In this document: in pieces, positions 26,359 to 35,128 of the stretch
Position numbering within the stretch: position 1 is the first letter of the stretch
Layout: every line of letters begins with the position of its first letter
NCBI GenBank assembly: GCA_020639075.1
Contig: JACKHI010000001.1
Span: forward strand, 4,526,001-4,590,000
Direction: 5' to 3'
Source: Phycisphaerales bacterium
GTDB lineage: Bacteria; Planctomycetota; Phycisphaerae; UBA1845; UTPLA1
Length of the DNA: 64,000 nucleotides
Notes under the pieces: model-generated
Databases searched by the model: none
Told to the model about the DNA's origin: nothing
What the model saw: the letters and a program-made list of their open reading frames with translations, nothing else
Translations under genes and position numbers: made by a program

Positions 26359-27993
26359 TCAGTGGCCCGAACGTTTGCGCCGTTTTCGTCGGATCAGGCA
26401 GATACCTGCAAAGGGAGCGATCAGGCCGGCTTCAGCGCCGATGGCGAAGCAGTTGCCCTGCAGCACGGATTGAAACGTATCCGGCGGCGTTGCGGAAGCG
26501 ACATCAGCGGCCTGCGATACGTCCACGTTGAAGGTGCAGGCGATTGCATTGGCGTCGGGGGAGGATGAATCGACGACGTAGACATTCACCTCGGTTGTGC
26601 CGATGGGGAACATCGATCCCGAGGTTCGATCGGCGTGAATCGATTTCTGCTGCGACATTTGCGCAAGCGTCGGCATGTTGAAGTGAACGATCGCGCCCTC
26701 ATCGGACGTCGCTTCGACACGGATGTCCCCGGGGCAATCGACGACAGGCGTTTCACTGACGCAGTTGCCGCTGATGCAGGCATCGATGTCGTCGCAGAGA
26801 CCGTCGCCGTCGGAATCGCCGGAAGTGTCATCCCCCTGGCAGGCATCCATGTCGTCGCAGATGCCGTCGGCGTCTGTGTCGACCAGTGTGGGCAGTTTGC
26901 TGGTGTCGAAGACAACGCGCCACGTGCTGGGGGTACCGTCGGGGCGGAGGCCTGCGCCGACGATCACGTTGCCATCGTCAGAGACGGCCAGAACGCTTGA
27001 TAGTCGCCATCCGTCGATTTCGCCGGCGAGTCCGTATTCGTCGACCAAGGCGTCTCGGATCATTCGTGTCCCATGGGCCGCATCCCAGATGAAGGATCCG
27101 CCGGCGCCGTGGCGTCTGTCGATAGTACCGATGATCACGCCGCCGTCGGCCGAGACGCCGCTCGGCCATGCGTAGGTCGTATCCGGGTCGTCGTCCAGGG
27201 CCGTCATTCCGGTTTCCTGCGTCCATCGAAACGCGCGTGCATTCAGTTCGTCATCGTAAAGACTGGAGCCGACGACGGCGTTGCCGTTGGCCGAGACGCC
27301 GGCGACCCGCGTTTCGTAATAGTTGCCGAGGATCGGCGATCGCAAGTGCCCCAACGTCGTCGCGCCTTCGGATTCCGTCCAGCGAAATGCCACTTGGTTG
27401 GATTCGCCGACGATCACCGATCCGTCACCGACCATGTGGATTACGTTGACCCTGTCGATTCCATAATCGCCGAGGTCGATCAACTCGAATCCACCGGATT
27501 CAGTCCATCGGAAGATCTCACCCCGGGTTATGCCGGCAATGATCGCCCCGTCGTCGGAGATGGCCTGGGCATAGACCTCGTCGTAGAAGGGCGGGTGGCC
27601 GATCGGCTGAATGTCGCCTTCGGGCGTCATTCGATAGGAACCATGAATCGATTCTTCGCGCTGAAACGTATATCCGACGATCCATTTCCCATCGGCCGAC
27701 ATGTCGATGACGTTTTCGCCGTTCGGAATCTTGAAGAGATCCGGGAAGATCCTTAGGCCTGCGCAATCCGACCAATATGTGAAGCCCCTGGCGTCGGCGC
27801 CGTCCCATCCGATCGTGGCAAGCTTCGTACCGTCGGCATTCAAGTGCACCGTCCATTCGCCGCAGACGGGTACGAATTCCATGCTGTCAAAACGAGCCGT
27901 CCCGGCCTGTACGTTCGAACTGGAAACCGCGAGGACGAAGACCGTCGCGAGGATTCGTATCAATGCGGCGGTGCGGCGCTGGATTCGATGCAT
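26359..27993 (-). CDS. Secreted HAF-repeat/TSP3/HYR protein with Arg-rich C-terminal tail
   Basis: 544 aa. Signal peptide (LIRILATVFVLAVSSSNVQA). About seven HAF-type repeats follow (ISDDGAIIAGITRGEIFRW and similar), probably a beta propeller. Next are a thrombospondin-3-like repeat (DTDADGICDDMDACQGDD, DSDGDGLCDDID), an HYR-like domain (DCPGDIRVEATSDEGAIV) and a tail with Cys, GLIAPFAGICLI and RRKRRKRSG that looks like a sorting signal. It is the intact paralog of the transposon-split gene next to it. AAGGGA precedes ATG 27993. It is probably surface-attached; ligand unknown. Confidence 0.88.
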   Translation of the reverse strand: MHRIQRRTAALIRILATVFVLAVSSSNVQAGTARFDSMEFVPVCGEWTVHLNADGTKLATIGWDGADARGFTYWSDCAGLRIFPDLFKIPNGENVIDMSADGKWIVGYTFQREESIHGSYRMTPEGDIQPIGHPPFYDEVYAQAISDDGAIIAGITRGEIFRWTESGGFELIDLGDYGIDRVNVIHMVGDGSVIVGESNQVAFRWTESEGATTLGHLRSPILGNYYETRVAGVSANGNAVVGSSLYDDELNARAFRWTQETGMTALDDDPDTTYAWPSGVSADGGVIIGTIDRRHGAGGSFIWDAAHGTRMIRDALVDEYGLAGEIDGWRLSSVLAVSDDGNVIVGAGLRPDGTPSTWRVVFDTSKLPTLVDTDADGICDDMDACQGDDTSGDSDGDGLCDDIDACISGNCVSETPVVDCPGDIRVEATSDEGAIVHFNMPTLAQMSQQKSIHADRTSGSMFPIGTTEVNVYVVDSSSPDANAIACTFNVDVSQAADVASATPPDTFQSVLQGNCFAIGAEAGLIAPFAGICLIRRKRRKRSGH

Positions 27994-28123
27994 GGGATCC
28001 CTTTCAACGAAGTCGCGTGTGGTTTGCCCGATAAGCTCAGTATCGGCTTTTACTGAGTGGTATTTGATTTTGGTTTCAGATTCGTCGGCGGCATGTCCAT
28101 CCGTTCTCTGCCAGAAAAGGCAA

Positions 28124-28157
28124 GGACCGGGCGAGTGATGCGTCACTCGTCCGGTCC
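28124..28157 (-). terminator. Strong hairpin terminator after the ParA-CBM48 gene
   Basis: 15-bp stem GGACCGGGCGAGTGA / TCACTCGTCCGGTCC (one G-T pair), loop TGCG. The minus-strand tail is TTGCCTTTTC. It lies 34 bp beyond the stop. Confidence 0.75.
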
Positions 28158-28190
28158 CTTCGATTTCTTCTTAGTTTTCAATATCGGGCG

Positions 28191-29555
28191 CTATACGCCG
28201 ACAGGCACACCCGCTACATCCACGACGTTGTTCAATTCGCCGTACGGGTTCATCTCGACATTGTGGTTATCGGGGTCGTTGCGCCAGTTGCCATCGACGA
28301 CGTAGCGATACTGATAGCGGCCTGGCGTCAGCGGCACTTTGATCTGGAACGTGTCGCTATCCACGTGCATCAGCGGCGTGCGATCCGGGTTCCAATCGTT
28401 GAAGTCGCCCGCGATCTGCACGCGATTCGCACCGGTCGCCCGAATCACGAACACGACGCCGTCGTTGACGGCGCGCGGCCCGTAGATGCGATCGAGCTTC
28501 TGCGCGACACGCGCCGGGTCTGCAGTCTTCTGTGCGATCGGCGTAGTAGAGGCCGTCGTGGATTGACCGTCGCCGTTGCCGGCCGTCGTCACAGCGGCGG
28601 CGTCTGTCATGCTTTGCTGCGGTCGGCCGACAAGCGTCTGCGTCGTCGCGAGGAGCTTCTCGGCGTCTGCTGCAAGGGCGTCGGCGCGCTCCATGAGCGT
28701 TTTTTCTTCCGGCGTCCGCGGCTGCGGCTGGGCCGGGGCCTGCGATTGCGCGGGCGATGCGATAACGACAGGCGGCGGCGCCGTCACGGCGGGCGTCGAC
28801 AGCGAGATCAATTCGCGGGCGAAGCGAACGAAGTCCCGGCAACCGCTGCTGGCCGGATCATATTCCGTGATCGGCTGGCCGAGGCTCGCGCTCTCTTTCA
28901 GCTTCGTGTTGAAGTTGATGAACGTCGTAAACATCGCATCGCCGTGCCGCTTGCGAAGTTCGGCGAGAATCTCGCGGGCGAGCTTGGTTCGCACGTCGTA
29001 ATGATTCGCCAGGATCCGCAGCGTCAACGGCTTGTTCCAGGCCGTGCGCACCTTGCGGAGCGTGTCCATCTGCTTGGAGAGACCGTGGAGGGAAAAGTAG
29101 CCCGTATCCACGGGGACGATGACTTCGTCGGCGGCATAGAGCGCCGCCTCGGTCAGGAAGCCGATCGTCGGCGGCGTATCCAGCACGATGAAGTCGTACT
29201 TGTCCCGGACGCTTTCGAGTGCGGCCAGGAGCCGTTTTTCCCGTTGATGGTCGTTGGCCGATTCCCGCTCGAGCTGGGCGAGATCGGTCCTGGACGGGAT
29301 GAGATCGAAGTTGCTGGAAATCTGCCACGTGAAGCGGGAGAGATCCATCTGCTCCGGATTTGCGCGCAGCAAATCCGTGACGCTGGATTCAATCTGCTCC
29401 TCGGGTACAGCGAGCCCCAGAGCGAGGTGCGACTGGGGGTCCAGGTCGATGGCAAGGGTACGTCGGCCCTCTCGGGCGAGACAGGCTGCCAGATTGATGG
29501 TTACGGTCGTCTTGCCGCAGCCGCCTTTCTGATTGGCGATCGCGATGGTCCTCAT
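28191..29555 (-). CDS. ParA-type ATPase fused to C-terminal CBM48 glycogen-binding domain
   Basis: 454 aa. Residues 1-245 are a ParA/Soj/MinD ATPase: deviant Walker A QKGGCGKTT (residues 9-17), LAIDLDPQSHLALGL, and YDFIVLDTPPTIG. A Pro/Ala/Gln-rich linker (about 245-365) contains a helical stretch. Residues 367-454 are an AMPK-beta/CBM48 domain: IAGDFNDWN, then PLMHVD, GRYQYRYVVDGNWRNDP and MNPYGELNNVVDV. ParA ATPases position DNA or protein cargo using nucleoid binding; CBM48 binds alpha-glucans. The combination suggests positioning or partition of glycogen, which is inference. ATG 29555 has GGAG eight bases upstream. No parB is adjacent. Confidence 0.92.
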   Translation of the reverse strand: MRTIAIANQKGGCGKTTVTINLAACLAREGRRTLAIDLDPQSHLALGLAVPEEQIESSVTDLLRANPEQMDLSRFTWQISSNFDLIPSRTDLAQLERESANDHQREKRLLAALESVRDKYDFIVLDTPPTIGFLTEAALYAADEVIVPVDTGYFSLHGLSKQMDTLRKVRTAWNKPLTLRILANHYDVRTKLAREILAELRKRHGDAMFTTFINFNTKLKESASLGQPITEYDPASSGCRDFVRFARELISLSTPAVTAPPPVVIASPAQSQAPAQPQPRTPEEKTLMERADALAADAEKLLATTQTLVGRPQQSMTDAAAVTTAGNGDGQSTTASTTPIAQKTADPARVAQKLDRIYGPRAVNDGVVFVIRATGANRVQIAGDFNDWNPDRTPLMHVDSDTFQIKVPLTPGRYQYRYVVDGNWRNDPDNHNVEMNPYGELNNVVDVAGVPVGV

Positions 29556-29865
29556 TCGGGCCACTCCAGATTCTTGCAAACGCGAAGGTTGCGTGTGTCA
29601 GATTGTGTTGAGGACTCGTTTCCAACCCTGAAAACGAGTACCGATAATCATTCATTCGGCCTGCGATAATTGCGCTCTTGAGTTTTTATAGGACGGAGTG
29701 GATTTTGCAATAGCCAAAACACCACTTTTCGTCGGAAATCTTGTCTGCCACTACTATTACGACGGTTTGGCGGTCGAACAGGTATCCGGGGAACTGCGGG
29801 ATTCTTGCTGGTACTGTCGCCCCCTCATAGGATTCACAGCCTTTGCGAAAGGGCCCCGATTGACG
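29556..29865. promoter_or_regulatory. Divergent promoter region, ParA-CBM48 / hldE
   Basis: 310 bp between divergent starts, AT-rich around 29640-29700 (GATAATCATTCATTC, GAGTTTTTATAGG). It must hold both promoters, but I cannot assign -35/-10 pairs with confidence. The in-frame extension of hldE to 29698 is not protein-like. Confidence 0.4.
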
Positions 29866-31371
29866 ATGTGGGAACGACTTCTCAGCCTGCTTGAAGCCTC
29901 GAACGAGGTCCATGTCCTCGTCCTTGGGGACTACATGCTCGACCATTACCTCTATGGTGATGCCGAGCGGATCAGCCCTGAGGCGCCGGTTCCCGTCCTG
30001 AATCGCGTACGCGAGGAATTCGCGTTGGGCGGTGCCGGCTCGGTCGCGGGCGACGTGGCAGCCCTGGGAGCCGTCCCGCACTGCGTTGGCGTCATGGGGA
30101 TGAACACCGACGCCGAGGAGCTCTCAACGCTCCTGACGGCGACGGGCGCGGACGTCAGCGGACTGGTTCGATCCTCCAGTCGGCGGACGACGCGAAAAAC
30201 CCGAATCGTCGGTCTGGCCCAGCACAAGCACCGTCAGCAACTCATCCGATTCGACGACGAGACCCGCGATCCCATCGACGAAAACACGACGAAACAGCTG
30301 CTTTCGGAGGTGAGACGTCAGCTTTCCCAATGCGCCGTCCTGTGCATTGAGGATTACAACAAGGGCGTCGTCACGGCGGAGGTCGCCGCGGCGGCGACGG
30401 AGCTGGCGGCAAAACGCGGAATCCCCGTGATCGTGGACCCAGCGGCCATTAACGATTACTCGCGTTACGCCGGGGCGTCCCTGATTACGCCCAATCGAAC
30501 GGAAACGGAACGGCTGATCGATATTCGCCTGCCGGATGTGTCCGCGGTCGAGAAGCACCGCGAGAGGATTCTCAGTGCGTCAAGGTGCAAGCAGGTTTGC
30601 GTCACGCTTGATGCCGAAGGCGCGGCTTTGATCGGTCCGGGCAGGTTCGAGCATATTCCAACTCGGAAGCGGGATGTATATGACGTCACGGGCGCGGGCG
30701 ATGAAGTTCTGGCGGCGCTGGCCGTCGGTATTGCGCTGGGCTGCACAGATAGCGAGGCTGTCTGTCTCGCGAACATCGCCGGCGGTCTGGAAGTCGAAAA
30801 GTTCGGCTGCGTACCGATCACGCGCGACGAGATTGTCGGCGAGATTCTGTTGGAACATCATCGCGATCTCGGCAAGGTACGAGAATTGGATTCGCTGCTG
30901 CCGGAGTTGAAACGCCGTCGCGCGGCGGGTGAGAAGGTTGCGTTCACCAACGGCTGCTTCGATATCCTGCACGTCGGGCATGTGTCGACGTTTGCCTTCT
31001 GCAAGCAGCATGCGGACGTTGTCGTCGTTGGCGTCAATTCCGACGATTCGGTCCGGCGGCTCGGCAAGGGAGAGGATCGACCGATCGTCGGGCAGGAGGA
31101 TCGGGCGCGCATGATCGCGGCATTGGCCGATGTGGACTACGTCGTGGTCTTTGACGACGATACGCCGCTCTCGTTGATCGAGGCGATCCGGCCGGACGTG
31201 CTCGCGAAGGGGCAGGACTGGGAAGGCAAAGAAGTCGTCGGCCGGGAGGTTGTCGAGAAGCATGGCGGCAAAGTGCTGTTCGTCCCGTTCGAAGCGGGCC
31301 GCAGCACGACCAACATTGTCGAACGCATTCGCAAGGTGTGCGAAAGCGAATCGACAGCGAAACGAGCCTAA
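29866..31371 (+). CDS. hldE: Bifunctional heptose-7-P kinase / heptose-1-P adenylyltransferase
   Basis: 501 aa. Residues 1-330 are a PfkB-type sugar kinase (VLGDYMLDHYLYGDAERISPEAPVPV at start; DVTGAGDEVLAALAVG with the catalytic Asp). The C-terminal domain (from about residue 350) is a nucleotidyltransferase with FTNGCFDILHVGH, GVNSDDSVRRLGKG and the late EAGRSTTNIVERI. It makes ADP-D-glycero-beta-D-manno-heptose, the LPS inner-core precursor, so this organism probably builds heptose-containing glycans. ATG 29866 is used because homology starts at about residue 10. The GT2 gene follows immediately. Confidence 0.94.
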   Translation: MWERLLSLLEASNEVHVLVLGDYMLDHYLYGDAERISPEAPVPVLNRVREEFALGGAGSVAGDVAALGAVPHCVGVMGMNTDAEELSTLLTATGADVSGLVRSSSRRTTRKTRIVGLAQHKHRQQLIRFDDETRDPIDENTTKQLLSEVRRQLSQCAVLCIEDYNKGVVTAEVAAAATELAAKRGIPVIVDPAAINDYSRYAGASLITPNRTETERLIDIRLPDVSAVEKHRERILSASRCKQVCVTLDAEGAALIGPGRFEHIPTRKRDVYDVTGAGDEVLAALAVGIALGCTDSEAVCLANIAGGLEVEKFGCVPITRDEIVGEILLEHHRDLGKVRELDSLLPELKRRRAAGEKVAFTNGCFDILHVGHVSTFAFCKQHADVVVVGVNSDDSVRRLGKGEDRPIVGQEDRARMIAALADVDYVVVFDDDTPLSLIEAIRPDVLAKGQDWEGKEVVGREVVEKHGGKVLFVPFEAGRSTTNIVERIRKVCESESTAKRA

Positions 31372-32082
31372 ATGAAAAAGCTGCCTTCGCTCACCATTTT
31401 CTTCCCCTTCTACAACGAAGAGGACAACATCGAGCGCGTCGCGCGGCTGGCATTAGCGGCGGCGCCGAAGTTCGCGGAAGACTTCGAGATCATCCTCGTC
31501 AACGACGGCAGCCTGGATCGGACTGAGGCGATCGCCGATCGGCTGGCCGAGGAATGCCCGCAGATTCGTGCCGTGCATAACCGGCCCAATGTCGGTTACG
31601 GCGGCGCGGTTCGTCGCGGATTCGCCGAGTCGCAGAAGGAGTTCATCTTCTTCACGGACGGCGACGCACAATTCGATCTGAATGAAATCGACCGGCTCGT
31701 CGGGCTGCTCGATCAGTGCGATATCGCCGTCGGCTATCGTGCGAATCGCGCGGATCCGTTCATGCGCAAAGTCAATGCATGGGGCTGGCGGCAGCTGATT
31801 CGGCTATTCTTCGGCGTGAAGGTGCGCGATATCGACTGCGCGTTCAAGCTGCTGCCGAAGTCGTTCATCGACGCGATTGAACTCAAGAGCGACGGCGCAA
31901 TGATCAGCGCTGAACTGCTGGCGAAGGCGCGCTATCGCGGCCTGCGCGTCGCCGAAACGCCCGTCACACATTACCCGCGCACGGCCGGCAACCCGACGGG
32001 GGCGAACTTCAAAGTGATCGTGAAGGCATTTCGCGAGCTGTTCCGGCTGAGACGACATATTCGGGCGGAAGGGTTGAAGTGA
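31372..32082 (+). CDS. GT2 family glycosyltransferase (polyprenyl-phosphate sugar synthase-like)
   Basis: 236-aa GT-A enzyme: SLTIFFPFYNEEDNIERV at the N-terminus, EIILVNDGSLDRT, then the DXD-like TDGDAQFD and the RxxWGWRQL region. It resembles the DPM1/ArnC group that loads a sugar on polyprenyl phosphate, without the C-terminal membrane helices, so it would be a peripheral enzyme. The ATG directly follows the hldE stop (TAAATG), so the two genes form an operon, pointing to envelope glycan synthesis. Confidence 0.88.
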   Translation: MKKLPSLTIFFPFYNEEDNIERVARLALAAAPKFAEDFEIILVNDGSLDRTEAIADRLAEECPQIRAVHNRPNVGYGGAVRRGFAESQKEFIFFTDGDAQFDLNEIDRLVGLLDQCDIAVGYRANRADPFMRKVNAWGWRQLIRLFFGVKVRDIDCAFKLLPKSFIDAIELKSDGAMISAELLAKARYRGLRVAETPVTHYPRTAGNPTGANFKVIVKAFRELFRLRRHIRAEGLK

Positions 32083-32115
32083 GTCGAGGTTTGGCGAGGG
32101 GAGCAGCGCGGAGTC

Positions 32116-32154
32116 AGGGTGCCACTGCCAGGGTGCCACTGCTTTCAAGCAGTG
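32116..32154 (+). repeat. REP-like palindrome left of RAYT gene
   Basis: A duplicated AGGGTGCCACTGC (13 bp, copies at about 14-bp spacing) leads into palindrome CACTGCTT-TC-AAGCAGTG at 32137-32154. The same motif in inverse orientation lies at 32919-32946. Confidence 0.75.
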
Positions 32155-32222
32155 AAGAGTGACGCGCGTACGTTTGAACCCGAAGTGCCGCTAGAAGCGA
32201 ACCATGCAGAACAGCGTCATCG

Positions 32223-32783
32223 TCATGCTTCGACATCATCCATGCGAATCGGCACGTCCTTCTCCCCTTCCCAGAATCCCGCGCTCGACCATCTCCACTG
32301 TTGCGGCGTTTCCACGAGTCCGCGACGAACGGGGTTGCCGTGGATGTACTCAATCAATCGAGGCAGCCTGCGATGCCGAAACACGTTGCGATCGTAACCG
32401 CCACCGGGACGCCAGAACCGGAAGACGCTGCGTGACGGGTAGTTGATCGTCAGTTTTTCGATCCAGTTAACTTGGTGCGTGGATATGAGATAGCGTTTCG
32501 CGGCGTCTGCGACTGGCCGTTTGAGCGCGTTGAGAATGTACCGCATGTCATAGTCGGGTTCGTTGGGCAACAACAGGACGTGTACATGTTCCGGCATGAT
32601 GACGTACGCTAGGAGGTCGAACTTCTGACGGTCGCGGGCATCGGTCATTGCGTCGATGACCCACTGCCGTGAGCGATTGCGGTTGAGTAGCGGCAGGCCT
32701 TGATGACATGAGTAGGTGAGAAAGTGGGCGTCACCTGAGTTGTTCCAGGATTTTCTCGACTTCCGGTGTTTTTCGGGAGCCAT
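32223..32783 (-). CDS. REP-associated tyrosine transposase (RAYT, Y1_Tnp)
   Basis: 186 aa. HUH motif in YVIMPEHVHVLLLP, preceded by HFLTYSCHQGLPLL near the N-terminus, and the C-terminal IEYIHGNPVRRGLVETPQQWRWSS containing the expected catalytic Tyr. RAYTs are related to IS200/IS605 transposases but act on REP palindromes; this copy is flanked by two of them in opposite orientation. It is intact and monocistronic. Confidence 0.93.
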   Translation of the reverse strand: MAPEKHRKSRKSWNNSGDAHFLTYSCHQGLPLLNRNRSRQWVIDAMTDARDRQKFDLLAYVIMPEHVHVLLLPNEPDYDMRYILNALKRPVADAAKRYLISTHQVNWIEKLTINYPSRSVFRFWRPGGGYDRNVFRHRRLPRLIEYIHGNPVRRGLVETPQQWRWSSAGFWEGEKDVPIRMDDVEA

Positions 32784-32918
32784 CGGATTACCTCCTGTCT
32801 AGGTGAATCCAATTTGCGAATAAGAGCGGTTGAATGCCAAGGGGTCGGAGATTGCGGAGTGTCATGATGGTGACACTTCTGGATGGATGATGGCGAGGCG
32901 TTGGCGGTTGTTCGCGGC

Positions 32919-32946
32919 CGGCACTGCTTGAGAGCAGTGGCACCCG
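32919..32946 (-). repeat. REP-like palindrome right of RAYT gene
   Basis: CACTGCT-TGAG-AGCAGTG (32922-32939) followed by GCACCCGG. On the minus strand it reads GGGTGCCACTGC, matching the left element, so the pair is inverted around the transposase. Confidence 0.75.
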
Positions 32947-32990
32947 GCCACGGGGAAGTGGCACCAAGGTTCGGAGGGGATTGGTGTGCC

Positions 32991-33545
32991 TTACTTGCCC
33001 AGCACGAACCCCTTTCGTCGCTGGCTGCTGTAGGACTCCAGCGCGCGTTCGATGATCGGGTATGTCGCTTCGGCCGGCTGGATCTCGTCGACTTCCACGT
33101 CCTTGCCTTCCAGTTTCTTGTAGTCCTGGAAGAAGCGGCGGAGCATGTTCAGGCGATGGGGCGGAAGCTGGACGGCCTCGCGCAGGTTGTTGAATTCCGG
33201 ATCGTTCAGGGCGACGGCGATGATCTTGTGGTCCTTCTTGCCGCCGTCAATCATCGTCATCAGACCAATGGCGCGGGCTTCGACGAGTGTCAGCGGAGCG
33301 ACAGGAACCTGACACAGCACGAGGACGTCCAGTGCGTCGCCATCTTCCGCGAACGTCTGCGGGATGAATCCATAATTCGCCGGGTAGTGAACGGCCGAAT
33401 ACAGAATGCGATCGAGCTTGAGCAGGCCCGTGAGCTTGTCCAGTTCGTATTTGACGTTCGAGCCCATCGGGATCTCGATCACGCTCGTAAAGTTGTGAGG
33501 CAGGTTCTCGCCGGGTGTGACGTCATGCCAGGCATGCGTGGGCAT
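32991..33545 (-). CDS. ppa: Soluble inorganic pyrophosphatase (family I)
   Basis: 184-aa family I PPase. Metal and phosphate ligands are readable: EIPMGSNVKYELDK, YPANYGFIPQT, and EDGDALDVLV (the DxDxxD metal core), then KDHKIIAV. It hydrolyses PPi to drive biosynthesis. Note that a phosphofructokinase with PPi-type residues lies 18 kb away, which would compete for PPi. ATG 33545 begins the conserved N-terminus. Single gene. Confidence 0.94.
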   Translation of the reverse strand: MPTHAWHDVTPGENLPHNFTSVIEIPMGSNVKYELDKLTGLLKLDRILYSAVHYPANYGFIPQTFAEDGDALDVLVLCQVPVAPLTLVEARAIGLMTMIDGGKKDHKIIAVALNDPEFNNLREAVQLPPHRLNMLRRFFQDYKKLEGKDVEVDEIQPAEATYPIIERALESYSSQRRKGFVLGK

Positions 33546-33856
33546 CGGATGGCTCCAGGTTTGTTGCGGGTCGTGTCGCTTGCATGATATGTCGGCGCAG
33601 GCGATCGCGGTATGTGCGTTTGGTTGTTGAGCGATTCGTCCGTTTCATGAAACGTCCCGTAACAAAACAACTTCCGGACATTCCTGCGCCGCGCCGTTAC
33701 TGGAATCGGGCCGCAAAAACCTGTGAATTACTCGGGGAAACCGCCGATTCTGCGCCATCGCAAGTGACCTGCTTTTAACTGCCGATAGCCCGTGTGGAGA
33801 GGCGAAGCGCACGGTCGCATCGCCGAAGGTGGGGACAACAATTCGGAGTCAAATGC
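33546..33856. other. Gene-free stretch
   Basis: 310 bp between divergent ppa and the lipoprotein gene. No protein-like ORF and no strong repeat seen; presumably promoters of both genes. Confidence 0.5.
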
Positions 33857-34921
33857 ATGTTCAAAAAATGGTGGGCCTTTGTTCTCGTTGGGATCCTGGC
33901 CGCGGCCGGCTCTGGCTGCACGAACTTCCCTTCGCTGACAGGCGGCAACGACAACTCGACGGACGCCGTCGAGCAGTTCATTCCCGACGACATCACGCTG
34001 GACATCTCGGAACTGCCGAACACGGACTCGCAGAACGCAAAGGCCCATAACGCCGATGCCACGATCTCGGGCAGTGCGGCTTATGACCGATCGACGCGGG
34101 CGGGCTCGCGCGTCATGAACATGTTCCAGGGCGCAGCGCAGCGATCGATGGCTCTCGCGGCCGTCATCAACGGCGACATGGAGAGCGCGGACGTAACGGA
34201 AGTCTATGGCGACTTCATGGTCAACAGCACGACTGTCAATTATCGCGCCGACTTCGCGGCGTTCGACTTTGACGGCGACAACATCGCCGACGGCAGCGGC
34301 AATGCCGTGACGGAGCCGATTGCGCTTCGCGTGTGGGTCGATCGCGGCGACGGTTTCGAACGGTTCCTCTGTGCGCTCGTGACGACGAAGCCGACAACGG
34401 CGAATCTCGGCAAGGGTGCGCTATACTGCCGGCCCGCCGCGGCGCGATCAACGGAATATACGGACCTGATGGTCTACACGCAGTGGGATCGGACGGAAGC
34501 GAACCACAAGTGGAACCTGGCGTGGGTCACGGGTCAGCTTGGCGAAAACTACAGCTTCGATAACGCGATTCTTCGCGTCGATCATCGGACGGACGGCGAT
34601 GTCACGGGAAAGACCGTGCGTGCGACGACGATGTTCAGCGACTCGCCGTACGGCTTCGACACGTTCAGCATGGCGGGGCATTGGCAGGCCGGCAGCGGCG
34701 CGATGCTGTTGCACGCACAGGCGTCGGGCGGCATCACGGATCTGAATTTTGATGAGATCTGCGTGGCGCTGGATGACCTGGACACGACGGACTCTACGCT
34801 GTGCAACGACTTCGATACGCAGGACATGAACTACCTGGATGCGGCGGACGGCACAGAGACGGCGTGGCCGGCGGACTTCCCTGCGGAACCGACGTTCACA
34901 CCGACGACGACGGCGTCGTAG
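33857..34921 (+). CDS. Unknown lipoprotein, 354 aa
   Basis: Signal peptide with lipobox AAGSGC (Cys21). The mature part is acidic, with an Asp-rich segment (AAFDFDGDNIADGSG), a region with conserved-looking Trp and Tyr (YTQWDRTEANHKWNLAWVTG), and a Thr/Pro-rich end. I find no known domain. The pattern of short beta strands fits a periplasmic or surface beta-sandwich. GGAG lies eight bases before ATG 33857. It is followed by a large hairpin. Confidence 0.75.
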   Translation: MFKKWWAFVLVGILAAAGSGCTNFPSLTGGNDNSTDAVEQFIPDDITLDISELPNTDSQNAKAHNADATISGSAAYDRSTRAGSRVMNMFQGAAQRSMALAAVINGDMESADVTEVYGDFMVNSTTVNYRADFAAFDFDGDNIADGSGNAVTEPIALRVWVDRGDGFERFLCALVTTKPTTANLGKGALYCRPAAARSTEYTDLMVYTQWDRTEANHKWNLAWVTGQLGENYSFDNAILRVDHRTDGDVTGKTVRATTMFSDSPYGFDTFSMAGHWQAGSGAMLLHAQASGGITDLNFDEICVALDDLDTTDSTLCNDFDTQDMNYLDAADGTETAWPADFPAEPTFTPTTTAS

Positions 34922-34960
34922 CCCCGAACGTTCGCAATCGCGACAACCGATAACACATCA

Positions 34961-34995
34961 GCGGCCCTGCGACATCATCGATGTCGCGGGGCCGC
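34961..34995 (+). terminator. Hairpin terminator after the lipoprotein gene
   Basis: 16-bp stem GCGGCCCTGCGACATC / GATGTCGCGGGGCCGC with loop ATC. The tail is only ATTCTT, so termination is likely but not textbook. Confidence 0.65.
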
Positions 34996-35128
34996 ATTCT
35001 TGCGCTGTCTCTTGATCGTCACGTTGATGTGGCGCCATGCGCGCTCGTCGGCACGAACGTCCGAATCAATCGCTCGCGGGTTGCGTTCGTATCGTACGTT
35101 TAGGCAAACCGGATAAAGGAGAGCGATC

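Noticed and set aside
28263..29669. Plus-strand 468-aa ORF
   Set aside because: Antisense of ParA-CBM48; Arg/His/Asp-rich with no domain signal.
32883..33587. Plus-strand 234-aa ORF
   Set aside because: Antisense of the pyrophosphatase gene, whose motifs are unambiguous.
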